From NCBI RefSeq assembly GCF_001889165.1, contig NZ_CP016020.1, forward strand, positions 2,020,501 through 2,084,500: DNA of 64,000 nucleotides. Reading direction: 5' to 3'. The notes under the pieces are model-generated. The model saw only the letters and a list, made by a program, of their open reading frames with translations. It made no database searches and was not told the origin of the DNA. Made by a program: the position numbers and the translations under genes. Positions 1 through 8,330 of this stretch are shown here, piece after piece. How positions within the stretch are numbered: position 1 is the first letter of the stretch; each line of letters starts with the position of its first letter. The stretch comes from Bacillus weihaiensis. Its GTDB lineage: Bacteria; Bacillota; Bacilli; Bacillales; Bacillaceae.

Positions 1-140
1 GCCTCCCACTTACTTGAGCATAAATACGTGTTAGTTCACTCTCATGCCCTATTAAACTTTGAATGACTAAAAGTAGGGCACCGTTCTTCAATAAAGCTGT
101 GACTTAATTGGTGTGGTGCGGAAGGATTTCTTAATTTATA
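1..140 (-). pseudogene. Tyrosine recombinase (integrase) C-terminal remnant, cut by window edge
   Basis: Read on the minus strand, the first ~120 bases encode a peptide ending in the typical C-terminal part of a tyrosine recombinase: LLKNGALLLVIQSLIGHES followed by LTRIYAQVS, the usual LLGH...T..IYtHvs box with the catalytic Tyr in RIYAQVS. Just upstream, PHHTN is followed by an in-frame TAA, at the place where HxLRHT(F/C)AT is expected. The HxxR box is therefore damaged and the gene is broken. The remainder would lie left of the window. Family assignment rests on motif recognition only. Confidence 0.55.
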
Positions 141-211
141 CATGCATGACTGGAGTTCCCTTTAGTTAAATATCTTGTTTTCAATACAATTCAATGAGGA
201 ATAGTAGACAA

Positions 212-1084
212 TTAATGAATATCGCGTTTGCTAAAATTCCCACCTTTAACTTCTGCAACATCATATACAGTCACAAAGGCACCTTCATCGATTTCATTAA
301 TAATTTCCTTTAATTTTGTTTCCTCTAAACGATTAATGACACAGGTAATTTCTTTAAATTTCTCGTGAGAATAGCCCCCATAAGCTTCCTTATAGGTTGC
401 ACTTCGACCTAAACGATCACGAATCGTTTTGACCAGCAAGTCAGGCTCTGTCGTAATAATTTGAAATGTTTTTGAGCCACTTAAACCTACTTCAACTATA
501 TGTATTACTTTTGATGCGATAAAATAAGCAATGGCAGATAGAATAGCTCCTTGTAGCCCGAACACAGTCGAGACGAAAATAAAGACAAAGATGTTTAAGA
601 AAAGAATAAGATCACTAGTCCCAAATGGTAATTTCCTAGAAAGTAGGACCGCCAGCATATCAATGCCATCTAATGCGCCACCATTCCGTAATGCTAGTCC
701 CATACCAAGACCAAGAATGATTCCACCAACAACGGTAACTAACAATGTATCGCCTTCAATAATTGCGGGGATATGATGCATAAAGCTAGTCCCAGCAGCT
801 AATGAAATGATTCCTAAAATAGATAAAATCGTAAAGGTTCTTCCAATTTGTTTATAACCTAACCAGAGGAAAGGGATGTTTAAAACGGTGATTAAGATTC
901 CCAGTGGTACGTTAAAAAGCTGTGAACCTACGATACTTAAACCAGTTACGCCTCCATCAGAAACATTATTTGGAATTAGCACAGTTTCCAGTCCATATGC
1001 AGCAATAATACCACCGATCATAACCATTAATCCTTGTAACGTTTTTCTAATCTTTTGTGGTTTATGTGTTTTCTTCATACTCAT
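212..1084 (-). CDS. YitT family membrane protein (DUF2179 C-terminus)
   Basis: 290 residues, the usual YitT length. Residues ~15-200 hold about five to six hydrophobic segments, with the family features IPNNVSDGGVTG near residue 40 and the glycine-rich VVGGIILGLGMGLALRNGGALDG near 120-145. Residues ~205-285 form the cytosolic DUF2179 domain (FQIITTEPDLLVKTIRD...GGYSHEKFKEITCVINR). The family is widespread in Bacillota; its substrate is not settled, so it is called only a probable transporter. The ATG at 1084 has GAGG six bases upstream. It stands alone, with no operon partner on the same strand. Confidence 0.9.
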   Translation of the reverse strand: MSMKKTHKPQKIRKTLQGLMVMIGGIIAAYGLETVLIPNNVSDGGVTGLSIVGSQLFNVPLGILITVLNIPFLWLGYKQIGRTFTILSILGIISLAAGTSFMHHIPAIIEGDTLLVTVVGGIILGLGMGLALRNGGALDGIDMLAVLLSRKLPFGTSDLILFLNIFVFIFVSTVFGLQGAILSAIAYFIASKVIHIVEVGLSGSKTFQIITTEPDLLVKTIRDRLGRSATYKEAYGGYSHEKFKEITCVINRLEETKLKEIINEIDEGAFVTVYDVAEVKGGNFSKRDIH

Positions 1085-1165
1085 AAAATTCCTCGCTTCA
1101 TTTCAATTCCTTATAAAGAGTACCACAAAAAAATCATAAGTGAAAGATTCTACTATTACCGGATA

Positions 1166-1212
1166 AACAATGGCTTTCTCAAAACATCCGGATGTTTACT
1201 AAAACCATTGTT
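1166..1212. repeat. Nested palindrome
   Basis: Outer arms AACAATGG (1166-1173) and CCATTGTT (1205-1212) enclose the perfect 16-base palindrome AAACATCCGGATGTTT (1182-1197). No T-run follows on either side, so it is not a standard intrinsic terminator. It could be a decayed mobile-element tip or a protein-binding site. The rest of 1085-1424 shows no gene. Confidence 0.5.
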
Positions 1213-1424
1213 ACTATGTCATTGCGTAGCTTTCTTATTAAGAATAGCTTCTGAAAGAATCCTTTTAGAATACCGAATAAGATTCAACAGCTTTTTTTGA
1301 GGATCAACCCTCCAAGTAACGTCGTCCAAATCTACAATTACCTGCATGATTCCTATACGCATAAGAAGATAAAAGATAGGTTAAATGAAAAAACGACTAA
1401 TCTTTTACAATATTTCCTTTTATT

Positions 1425-1453
1425 TTGGAAGATTAGGTGTTAAAGTGTATATA
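1425..1453 (+). promoter_or_regulatory. Probable sigma-A promoter of the small export gene
   Basis: TTGGAA (1425-1430), a 17-base spacer and TATATA (1448-1453) lie about 40 bases before the start codon of the small multi-drug export gene. Spacing is ideal; the hexamers each deviate from consensus. Confidence 0.45.
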
Positions 1454-1490
1454 TAGATATAAACACATTAACACTATGGGGGATTTAATA

Positions 1491-1991
1491 ATGGAATTGA
1501 TGGATTTACTATGGGCATATATTGTCGTGTTTGTTATGGCTGCTATTCCTTTTTTTGAGGCTTTTGGTGTCATTGCATTAGGAATGCTTGCGGGCTTACC
1601 AGAAATACCAGTGATTATCATTTCATTACTCGGGAACATTGCAACTGTTTTACTGCTAATTCTTTTTATTAACAAAATTAAAGAATGGAGACGGAGAAAG
1701 AAAGGGGAAGCAGCCGATAAAGAACCAACAAAACGAGCTATGCGTGCGAAAAATTTATGGAACAAATATGGATTACCTGGTTTATCATTGATTGGGCCTT
1801 TATTTGTAGGAAGCCACCTGACTGCGTTTATGTGTCTTTCATTAGGCGGAACGAAGAAAAAAACGACCATTTGGATGCTAACGAGTATCATTTTGTGGGG
1901 ACTCATATTTGCACTATTAACTCATGCTGGTATTGATTTCTTAAATTATGAAAACCAAAATTTCTTTAAAGACATCATTTCAAAGAATTGA
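1491..1991 (+). CDS. Small multi-drug export family protein
   Basis: 166 residues with about four hydrophobic segments. The sequence starts MELMDLLWAYIVVFVMAAIP and has a charged loop around residues 62-90 (KIKEWRRRKKGEAADKE) followed by the family-type GLPGLSLIGPLFVGSH segment. This matches the family Pfam calls putative small multi-drug export protein; a drug-export role is inferred from the name, not shown. I chose ATG 1491 because GGGGG sits 8-13 bases upstream; an in-frame ATG at 1437 lacks a ribosome site and lies before the promoter -10. The gene precedes the ABC operon with a ~30-base gap, so it may be co-transcribed. Confidence 0.7.
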   Translation: MELMDLLWAYIVVFVMAAIPFFEAFGVIALGMLAGLPEIPVIIISLLGNIATVLLLILFINKIKEWRRRKKGEAADKEPTKRAMRAKNLWNKYGLPGLSLIGPLFVGSHLTAFMCLSLGGTKKKTTIWMLTSIILWGLIFALLTHAGIDFLNYENQNFFKDIISKN

Positions 1992-2024
1992 TGTCTTCCT
2001 TTATTCAGGGAAGGAGAGGTGTAT

Positions 2025-2765
2025 GTGGTAAGAGATGCCATTTGGCTAGCGTATAAGGAAATACAATTTCATAGAGTTACTTTACTTATTTCAATCATCG
2101 TGACCTTTTTTTACGCAGGTTTGACTTCTTTTCATCTAGATCAATCCTTAGTAAATGTGATAAGCAAAGAAACAATCACCGACCGATATATCATTATCGA
2201 TCTTTTGTTTATGATTATTACGCCGTCACTTGCTGCTATTTTTATGTCTAAGCCTTACATAAGCTTCAGCACTATAAAAGAAGATCCGTATAGTAAACGT
2301 ATGGCTATTTATCGTTCGTTACCAATTTCAATAAACACGTTAGCGTTAAGTCGAACGATCGTTATGATTTTTACATTGGTTCTACTAAGCATAGCGTTTT
2401 ATAGCATTCTTACTTTCAGTTTATCTGATACCATATTTACCTATTATTCTATAAGTGAATACCTTATTTTTATTTGTATTTGGATTGGCTATGCGTTAGC
2501 TTTAGGTGGATTAAACACGTTTATAGAATACGGAACGAACGGAAAATTTCTTCATTTATTTCCATATTTGCTGTTAGCCTTTTTATTGCTTGTTTTTTTT
2601 CTTTATTATACATTTGTCGAAAAAGGAATAGTTGAACAAACGATCCTCCTATCAAAGAATATAGGGTGGCCGATTGCCATACTTTCCTTATTCATAGGGA
2701 TGGTAGGGTGTAAATTTTGGCATACTTTATTAACAAAGCGTTTATCTAAGAAGGATTTTATGTAG
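2025..2765 (+). CDS. ABC-2-type membrane permease
   Basis: About 246 residues with six hydrophobic segments (for example around 20-40, 60-85, 110-135, 145-170, 190-210 and 220-240). The sentence KEDPYSKRMAIYRSLPIS after the second segment resembles the cytosolic loop of ABC-2 permeases (YrrA/ABC-2-like). It has no ATPase domain. A GTG start at 2025 is preferred over GTG 2019 because AAGGAGAGG (2011-2019) would leave proper spacing only for the former. It is the first gene of a tight operon with a GntR/YtrA regulator and an ABC ATPase, the layout of ytr-type bacitracin/cell-wall stress transporters. Substrate unknown. Confidence 0.65.
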   Translation: MVRDAIWLAYKEIQFHRVTLLISIIVTFFYAGLTSFHLDQSLVNVISKETITDRYIIIDLLFMIITPSLAAIFMSKPYISFSTIKEDPYSKRMAIYRSLPISINTLALSRTIVMIFTLVLLSIAFYSILTFSLSDTIFTYYSISEYLIFICIWIGYALALGGLNTFIEYGTNGKFLHLFPYLLLAFLLLVFFLYYTFVEKGIVEQTILLSKNIGWPIAILSLFIGMVGCKFWHTLLTKRLSKKDFM

Positions 2766-2782
2766 AGAGGGAGAGGTGTGGA

Positions 2783-3175
2783 TTGAAGCTACCTATTCGT
2801 GTTTCAGAAAATAGTAGAGAGCCCATTTATCATCAAATTGAAACGCAGCTAAAAACATTGATAGTCGGTGGCCAACTACCTCCCGATACTCCACTCCCAT
2901 CAATTAGAGTATTAGCAAGCGACCTTGCATGTAGTGTCATCACAACGAGAAGAGCCTATCAGAACCTTGAAGCAAGCGGTTATATTAAAACCATTCAAGG
3001 AAAAGGAACATTTGTAAAAGAAATTGAGAATCTTCATATAAAAGAAACAAAGGTAAAGGTTGTATACGATGCCCTTCGTAAAGCGATTGAGCAAGGTATT
3101 CAATTAGGCTCAACAAAGGACGAGATTCGAATTATTTTTGAAGAAGCTTTAACTAAACAAGATCAAGAAGAGTAG
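2783..3175 (+). CDS. GntR family transcriptional regulator, YtrA type
   Basis: 130 residues. Residues 10-75 form a GntR winged helix (SREPIYHQIETQLKTLIVGG...LPSIRVLASDLACSVITTRRAYQNLEASGYIKTIQGKGTFV). The C-terminal tail is short (about 50 residues) with no ligand-binding domain, as in the YtrA subfamily. These usually repress their own ABC-transporter operon, and this gene lies between permease and ATPase genes, 17 and 15 bases apart. Start is TTG at 2783, five bases after GGGAGAGGTG; no closer ATG exists. Confidence 0.85.
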   Translation: MKLPIRVSENSREPIYHQIETQLKTLIVGGQLPPDTPLPSIRVLASDLACSVITTRRAYQNLEASGYIKTIQGKGTFVKEIENLHIKETKVKVVYDALRKAIEQGIQLGSTKDEIRIIFEEALTKQDQEE

Positions 3176-3202
3176 GGTGGTGAACGAAAGGTGGGACCTT
3201 CC

Positions 3203-4078
3203 GTGATAGAAGTAAAGGGAGTAGAAAAGAAGTTTAAGAACTTTCATTTAGGACCGGTTTCGTTTACATTAGAAAAAGGAACAGCAGTGGCCTTGTTAGG
3301 TGGAAACGGATCAGGTAAAAGTACACTCTTTAAATTAATTATGAGTATTATACAAACAGAAACAGGCTCTGTTCATCTTTTTGGTCAGGATATGAGAGAA
3401 AATGAAACGATTATAAAACAAAAAATGGGCTTTTTAGGAGATTTATATGAACCATTTTCTTCATTAAAAGTAAAACAACTTGTGAAGCTCGTATCTCGAT
3501 GGTACCCAAACTGGAACCATGAACTCTATAATCATTACTTGTCCAGATACCAAATTAACGAAAACGAAAAATTCGGTAATTGCTCAAAGGGGACAAAAAA
3601 GAAAGTTGAATTTATCTTATCCATCTGTCATGATCCTGATATCCTTTTATTAGATGAACCCACTGAAAACCTTGATATTATCTCAAAAAGAAAAATGAAA
3701 GAAGATCTAATTGCCTATATGGCTGATGGTGAAAAAAGCATCCTACTTGCGACACATAACATGGACGATGTAAGACAAATCTGTGATTTTCTCATCCTAT
3801 TAGACAAAGGGAAACTTCTTCATTCGTTCGAAAAAGATGAACTAAACGAAAGCTTTGCGAGAATATGGATTTCTAACAGTGATGGATTTGATGTGGATCA
3901 TGTAAATATAGTAAGCATAAAAAAAATGAATAGCCATTCTATTGAACTTGTCACCAATAATTTGCAAGCTTTAGAAAAAGACTTATTAAATAAAGGGATT
4001 TCCATTCAACAAAGCGAGCGATTGAAGCTTGAAGAAATCGTTGAATATATATTGGACGGTAGAAGAGTACCTATGTGA
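3203..4078 (+). CDS. ABC transporter ATP-binding protein
   Basis: About 291 residues. Walker A is GGNGSGKST (around residue 37), Walker B is ILLLDEPTENLD (around 150) and the H-loop His is in LATHNMDDV. The signature motif is degenerate, NCSKGTKKKVEF in place of LSGGQ, as in YtrB-like ATPases. The ~75 residues after the ATPase core are a YtrB-type C-terminal extension. GTG 3203 is placed about eight bases after AAGGTGG; an alternative GTG lies at 3191. It is the last gene of the permease/regulator/ATPase operon and presumably energises the permease encoded at 2025-2765. Confidence 0.85.
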   Translation: MIEVKGVEKKFKNFHLGPVSFTLEKGTAVALLGGNGSGKSTLFKLIMSIIQTETGSVHLFGQDMRENETIIKQKMGFLGDLYEPFSSLKVKQLVKLVSRWYPNWNHELYNHYLSRYQINENEKFGNCSKGTKKKVEFILSICHDPDILLLDEPTENLDIISKRKMKEDLIAYMADGEKSILLATHNMDDVRQICDFLILLDKGKLLHSFEKDELNESFARIWISNSDGFDVDHVNIVSIKKMNSHSIELVTNNLQALEKDLLNKGISIQQSERLKLEEIVEYILDGRRVPM

Positions 4079-4368
4079 GTGGTTCCCTGTTTTTAGTTGG
4101 GTTGTTTCCATTCGTCAGCTTCTGTAGTGCATAACAAAATAATTAACTGGAGAGTGAGGATTAAGCATAAACCCATTCTACTTTTCATTAAATAAAGCAG
4201 AGTTGATGGATAAGGTGCGAACTGACCGTGGAGAAAATGATTTCATACATCTTGTAACCAAAGGAAATTTGATATTCTTGATATGAAAATCCGCTTTTCA
4301 AAAATGTAGATAATAATTTAAGCTACGAAGCCTCTTCTGGAACACATACTTTCACTTTATTGAAAAAA
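4079..4368. other. Intergenic stretch without recognisable gene
   Basis: About 290 bases between the ABC operon and the chemoreceptor terminator. No frame is open for long and no motif was recognised. Confidence 0.5.
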
Positions 4369-4402
4369 GCCAGCTATCTAAATGTAAGATAGCTGACCAT
4401 TT
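4369..4402 (-). terminator. Intrinsic terminator, serves the chemoreceptor gene
   Basis: Stem CAGCTATCT (4371-4379) and AGATAGCTG (4387-4395) with a seven-base loop. On the minus strand it is followed by GGC and a T-run. The plus side ends in a weaker T-rich tract, so it may work in both directions. Confidence 0.75.
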
Positions 4403-4432
4403 GTTTTACTATAGTAATGAGGAAAGATTCTT

Positions 4433-5938
4433 TTACGTTGTTATATGCTTATTTGTCAATTCATTTAAATTCTTAATCATTTTTTCTAAATCAGCAAAGC
4501 TATAGCTAATGGCACTAATTCGTTCTGATTGCATTTCAAGTGATGCAGTCATCTCTTCGATGGAAGCAGATGATTGTTCGGTTACACTTGAAATGTTTTC
4601 AATTTCTGTTCCAATCGATTGCGAATTTGTTTCTAAGTCCTTTAACATGGACTGTATGTTTGTCGCTTTGTTAAGTACCGATATCATGTTTTCATTGATT
4701 GACTGAAAATACATAGTAGAATTTTCAGCTGATTTTTGACTGTTTTCAATGGCTAGCTTCCCATTGCTAATTTGAGAAGATACTGCATGTGTTTGGTCCT
4801 GGATATCATGAAGAATGATAGAAATCTCTGTTGCTGAATTACTTGCATGACCAGCTAATTGCCTAACTTCTCCGGCTACAACCGCAAAGCTTTTTCCTTG
4901 TTCTCCAGCTCTTGCTGCTTCAATTGCAGCATTAAGCGATAAGAGGTTGGTTTGCTTTGCAATCTCTTCAATAGCCACTAAAATCCCACTAATTCTGTCG
5001 TTTTTTTCTTTTAATGAATTCATTAATTCATCCGTTTGATCTTGCGCTTTTGATACTAGTTCAAGATTTGATACTAATTCCTTCATTGTTTCATTTGCTT
5101 TTTCTGAAACAGAAGTGGTTGAAATAGAGATGTCTTTTAAGTCATTTGAATTTTCAGAAACAGAGACAATAAATTCATTTGTATCTGTCACTCTTTCATT
5201 TATGTCCAAAATCCCTGAAGCTTGTGACTCCGTACCTGTTGAAATTTCATTGAATCCAAGGGAAATTTCTTTCGAGATTGTATCGGCTTCAGCAACATGT
5301 TTTGTTAATTTTTTTCCGAATCCCTCAATGTGATGAACAGAGTTCGTGATTTCTTTCAGTAAATCTGTTACTTTGTTTTGATTTTGTTTAACATCTGCAA
5401 GCATTCGTTTCCCCATTATGGTAATACAATAACAGGAAACACCCAACATTGTTAATACAATATAAATTACAATATGATCGATAACTAAATTCTTCTCAAA
5501 AAAAGGATTAAGAAGTAGATGAGCTGTATAAACAATATAGGAATAGATTGTCGCAAAAATCATTACTTTAGAATGTAGATAAATTAATGAGAGTAATAGA
5601 TAAAGTGGAATGGCTGCCCAAATCTCATAGGAAGGAATAAACCACATAAAAACAAAAATAATAAAAAATGATAAAGCAGATAACAAATATTTACCTTTTG
5701 ATACTGAATGAAACGTTCTATATGTTAAATAAAGGCCTCCAATTAATAAAGGGACAACTAAACAAACTAATAGAAACGTCTTAAATGGAACAAATTTAAA
5801 CATACTTAAAACGAAAATAATTGGAATACATGAAGTTAATAATCCTGGAATAGCAATTGTAAGAAGTTTAGAACTTAATCTTTCATACGCTGAAGCCAGG
5901 TCTTGACCTTCTGATGTTTGATTACTTGATAGTTGCAT
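4433..5938 (-). CDS. Methyl-accepting chemotaxis protein
   Basis: 501 residues. Residues ~25-180 hold six hydrophobic segments with only short loops and no extracellular dCache or four-helix ligand domain, so it may sense membrane or redox state. Residues ~200-495 are a cytoplasmic signalling helix bundle with the highly conserved hairpin tip [20 protein letters not shown] and [18 protein letters not shown]. It would act with CheA/CheW at the membrane, though neither is in the window. ATG 5938 has AGGAGGATATT upstream. A single-gene unit with its own terminator at 4369-4402. Confidence 0.92.
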   Translation of the reverse strand: MQLSSNQTSEGQDLASAYERLSSKLLTIAIPGLLTSCIPIIFVLSMFKFVPFKTFLLVCLVVPLLIGGLYLTYRTFHSVSKGKYLLSALSFFIIFVFMWFIPSYEIWAAIPLYLLLSLIYLHSKVMIFATIYSYIVYTAHLLLNPFFEKNLVIDHIVIYIVLTMLGVSCYCITIMGKRMLADVKQNQNKVTDLLKEITNSVHHIEGFGKKLTKHVAEADTISKEISLGFNEISTGTESQASGILDINERVTDTNEFIVSVSENSNDLKDISISTTSVSEKANETMKELVSNLELVSKAQDQTDELMNSLKEKNDRISGILVAIEEIAKQTNLLSLNAAIEAARAGEQGKSFAVVAGEVRQLAGHASNSATEISIILHDIQDQTHAVSSQISNGKLAIENSQKSAENSTMYFQSINENMISVLNKATNIQSMLKDLETNSQSIGTEIENISSVTEQSSASIEEMTASLEMQSERISAISYSFADLEKMIKNLNELTNKHITT

Positions 5939-6242
5939 CTTGGTGAATATCCTCCTAAAGTGTCAATTACTTTTGCTATCATACCAAATTACTAGGCTGT
6001 TTAATAGAATAAGAAGTATAAGCCGATAAAAAAAGATAGAAAACTATGAAAAAATGACACAAAATAACTAGGTACACCCATTATTTTAAAAATTTGTAAA
6101 TGTCAGATATAATTCAAGCAAAGTACATGGTTTAATTTATAGAAAATCATCATAGGAACTACAAAACTCTTGATTCATTTACTTTTTTTTGAAACTATTG
6201 TTACTGAATGCTTATCATTTTTTATGAGGTTGGAGGTCCATT

Positions 6243-6587
6243 ATGTTTGAACGAATTGACACTATTTGTATAACTGTTAGTAACCTAAAGTTGTCTAGCG
6301 ATTGGTATCATAATGTGTTAGGATTTACGGTCTCATTTAGCGGGGAAGGGTATCAAATTTTACATGTTGGAAAAGGTAGTGTTCCCTTAACAATTGAAGA
6401 GGGGGATACTAGTCGACATACTAATCATAGTTATCCTATATTCTTCACTACCAATATTAGAGACGCATACCAAACTATATCTGAAAAAGGAATAAAGGTT
6501 AGTGAATTACAAAATGATGGCAAAAATATCTACTTTGAATTTTACGATTTGGATAATAACAAGCTACAAGTCTGTTACTATGAGTGA
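6243..6587 (+). CDS. VOC (glyoxalase/bleomycin-resistance fold) family protein
   Basis: 114 residues, one VOC unit of paired beta-alpha-beta-beta-beta modules: IDTICITVSNLKLSSDWYHNVLGF at the start, GVKVSELQ-like turn, then YFEFYDLDNNKLQVCYYE at the end. The terminal FxDxDxNxLxv pattern is typical; the Glu in YFEFYD is a usual metal ligand position. Substrate cannot be told. ATG 6243 follows GGAGGTCC. Stands alone next to a decayed region. Confidence 0.85.
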   Translation: MFERIDTICITVSNLKLSSDWYHNVLGFTVSFSGEGYQILHVGKGSVPLTIEEGDTSRHTNHSYPIFFTTNIRDAYQTISEKGIKVSELQNDGKNIYFEFYDLDNNKLQVCYYE

Positions 6588-6589
6588 TC

Positions 6590-6729
6590 AATAGCACGCA
6601 AGGCTACTTTTCTTTAAAATCAATCTCCTCTAATGTCTTAGTAAGGACATCTCAAAATGTCTTTTGTAGGGTGGCAAACCACTCTACTTCCAGCTCTTTT
6701 ACATTAGGTTGTATCGTATCTTTTTTCAT
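6590..6729 (-). pseudogene. Transposase N-terminal remnant
   Basis: From an ATG at 6729 the minus strand reads KKDTIQPNVKELEVEWFATL, then QKTF, stop, DVLTKTLEEIDFKEK, stop. The pattern of an N-terminal amphipathic region followed by a Glu-rich helix is reminiscent of ISLre2-type transposases, but this is from memory. Two in-frame stops and loss of the rest show it is dead. The adjoining 6730-6960 may be the element's former end, including the large inverted repeat. Confidence 0.35.
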
Positions 6730-6838
6730 GGACTTCTCTTCCTTGTATGTGTGGTTTTTGTCGACTTTACGATACAAGAAGAGAGGCCCTTTTTGTTGTA
6801 TTTATTTCTGTTAAATTCTAGTGCGCTTCGCTTGGTGG

Positions 6839-6881
6839 CCATCTTATAAGGGATGGTCGACACCCATTCCTTATAAGATGG
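6839..6881. repeat. Large inverted repeat (18-base arms)
   Basis: CCATCTTATAAGGGATGG (6839-6856) and CCATTCCTTATAAGATGG (6864-6881) are inverted copies with one mismatch around a seven-base loop. No T-run follows, so it is not a simple terminator. It lies just outside the transposase remnant and may be an element end or operator. Confidence 0.6.
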
Positions 6882-6944
6882 AAAATAATCTCCCACAAAC
6901 ATTTTACTCATACATGAAGGGGACATGTACCGTATAAATATATA

Positions 6945-7188
6945 GTTGAACAATTATCCGCTTTAATGGCACATAGCCCATAATATGGAATTGCCTTTTT
7001 ATTCAAAGAAAGAGAAAGGTACAGGTTTTGGACTGTTAACTACATATAAAATAATTCATGAACATGGTGGGAGGATTTCATTTGAAAGTAAATTAGACTA
7101 AGGAACACCTTTAGGGTTTAATTACAAACTGATAGTTAATGAAAGTATATTCAAATTATTATACAGATTACTTTATTTAGTAGAATAG
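6945..7188 (+). pseudogene. Sensor histidine kinase remnant
   Basis: In one frame, VEQLSALMAHS resembles an H-box (LaagmAHEiRNP), then after a stop the DNA reads PFYSKKEKGTGFGLLTTYKI followed by IHEHGGRISFESKLD, stop, GTPLGFNYKLIV. The second part is the G2 box and C-terminus of a HATPase_c domain (KxxGTGLGL...HGG.i...S..G.GT.F). The middle of the ATPase domain is missing and two stops interrupt it. Confidence 0.6.
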
Positions 7189-7350
7189 GTTCTTTTTCAA
7201 GTCAAGATATCAGATATAATAAAGATAGTAATAAATGTAAAAACTCTTTATAGTAGTTGAGAAGATCGCATATTAATTAATGAAAAGAGGTGATTTAAAT
7301 AAATAGTAGCATTCTTTTAGTTACACTAATAACGTTTTTATTACTATTTA

Positions 7351-7470
7351 ATGGCGAGAAAAGGGGCTATAAAATTCACTATTAAGAAAATTATACTTGG
7401 ATTAGTCGTAACCTTGTTAGCAGTTAATGTAATCATGTTTTTATTATGTAAGTTAGAGATCAATAATTAA
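7351..7470 (+). CDS. Possible 39-residue membrane peptide
   Basis: A short frame starting MARKGAIKFTIKKIILGLVV has one strong hydrophobic segment and a basic N-terminus. There is no convincing ribosome binding site directly upstream; an AGAGGTGAT at ~7286 has no start at proper distance. It could be part of the decayed neighbourhood instead of a real gene. Confidence 0.2.
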   Translation: MARKGAIKFTIKKIILGLVVTLLAVNVIMFLLCKLEINN

Positions 7471-7501
7471 TATTCACGGAAATTTATAAAGGGTGTATAT
7501 T

Positions 7502-8014
7502 ATGGACATTAATCATGATTTTGAGAAATCATTTCCTCCTAAAAAAATTAAAGATGTTGATTATATAGTAAAACACTATTTAGAAGGAATAGAAATCTCT
7601 AAAGAAGATCAACGTATAAAATTTATTTTAGACGATCCATATGCTCCCGAAATGCAGCTGATTAAGGGAGTTTATGTCATCTACAAAAAGGCAATACTCG
7701 AATTGCTTGAGGGAAGAATCCGCTCGATTAAAAGCTATGAATTTACTAGCACTAAACAGAAAAATCGGACGATTACAGATGAAGATATTGAATACGTACT
7801 AGAGACTGCGACAATTGTAGTTCTTGCAAGTGATAATAGCCAATTACTTTCAGCATATTTTATTGCTGGTTCAGGAAAAAAAATAAATAGCATATTAAAT
7901 TTATGTCGAGGTTATCATGAAAATCATGAGGATAAAGCTAGTTTGCAAAATTTTAATGATGATCTTGCAGTAGTTAACGAAATGGGATTATTAGAAGAAA
8001 TAAGTGTAAAATGA
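7502..8014 (+). CDS. Hypothetical protein
   Basis: 170 residues, soluble, rich in Glu, Asp and Lys, with no signal peptide or membrane segment. Starts MDINHDFEKSFPPKKIKDVD; the middle (residues ~75-115) is predicted helical and charged. I do not recognise the family. ATG 7502 is chosen because AAAGGG ends eight bases upstream; the in-frame GTG at 7493 overlaps that site. It lies between the kinase remnant and the dehydrogenase remnant and looks intact. Confidence 0.55.
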   Translation: MDINHDFEKSFPPKKIKDVDYIVKHYLEGIEISKEDQRIKFILDDPYAPEMQLIKGVYVIYKKAILELLEGRIRSIKSYEFTSTKQKNRTITDEDIEYVLETATIVVLASDNSQLLSAYFIAGSGKKINSILNLCRGYHENHEDKASLQNFNDDLAVVNEMGLLEEISVK

Positions 8015-8149
8015 GATATGTCAAAGAAGAATTTATCGTTCAAAGGCTATTAGAGCTGGGAAGTGATGTACAATGGGATGGTCGACAAAATGAATAGGAT
8101 GAGGTACGTGCAAATCATGCAAGTGAAAATTGGTCAGATCTTAGGTTAA

Positions 8150-8308
8150 GGCAGAAAGGCAACCGCTACGAAGGTTCCACTTGGAAGAGGTGGTATTCCT
8201 ACAAATATTAGAGGAGCAGCATTATTCCTTACATCTCCTTTAGCTTCTTATATTATTGGGGAGACGATTAAAATCAACGCCGGTCTTTTCATGAAATTAA
8301 AAAGTTAG
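8150..8308 (+). pseudogene. Short-chain dehydrogenase C-terminal remnant
   Basis: The reading frame ending at TAG 8306-8308 gives KVPLGRGGIPTNIRGAALFL, then TSPLASYIIGETIKINAGL. This is the classic C-terminal part of an SDR oxidoreductase (PLGRwGxPeDiagaalFLaSdassYitGxxi.vdGG). The NAD-binding and catalytic parts are gone. KduD-type 2-dehydro-3-deoxy-gluconate dehydrogenases belong to this family and would fit the lyase next door, but the fragment alone cannot prove that. Confidence 0.65.
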
Positions 8309-8330
8309 AAAAATTAGGGAGGAATGTAAT

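Noticed and set aside
1433-1906. 157-codon minus-strand frame opposite the small export gene
   Set aside because: It mirrors a membrane-protein gene on the plus strand, has no ribosome site, and its protein shows no family pattern.
6726-6953. 75-codon minus frame over the inverted repeat
   Set aside because: It spans the palindrome and lacks a ribosome site; it is best seen as the flank of the dead transposase remnant.
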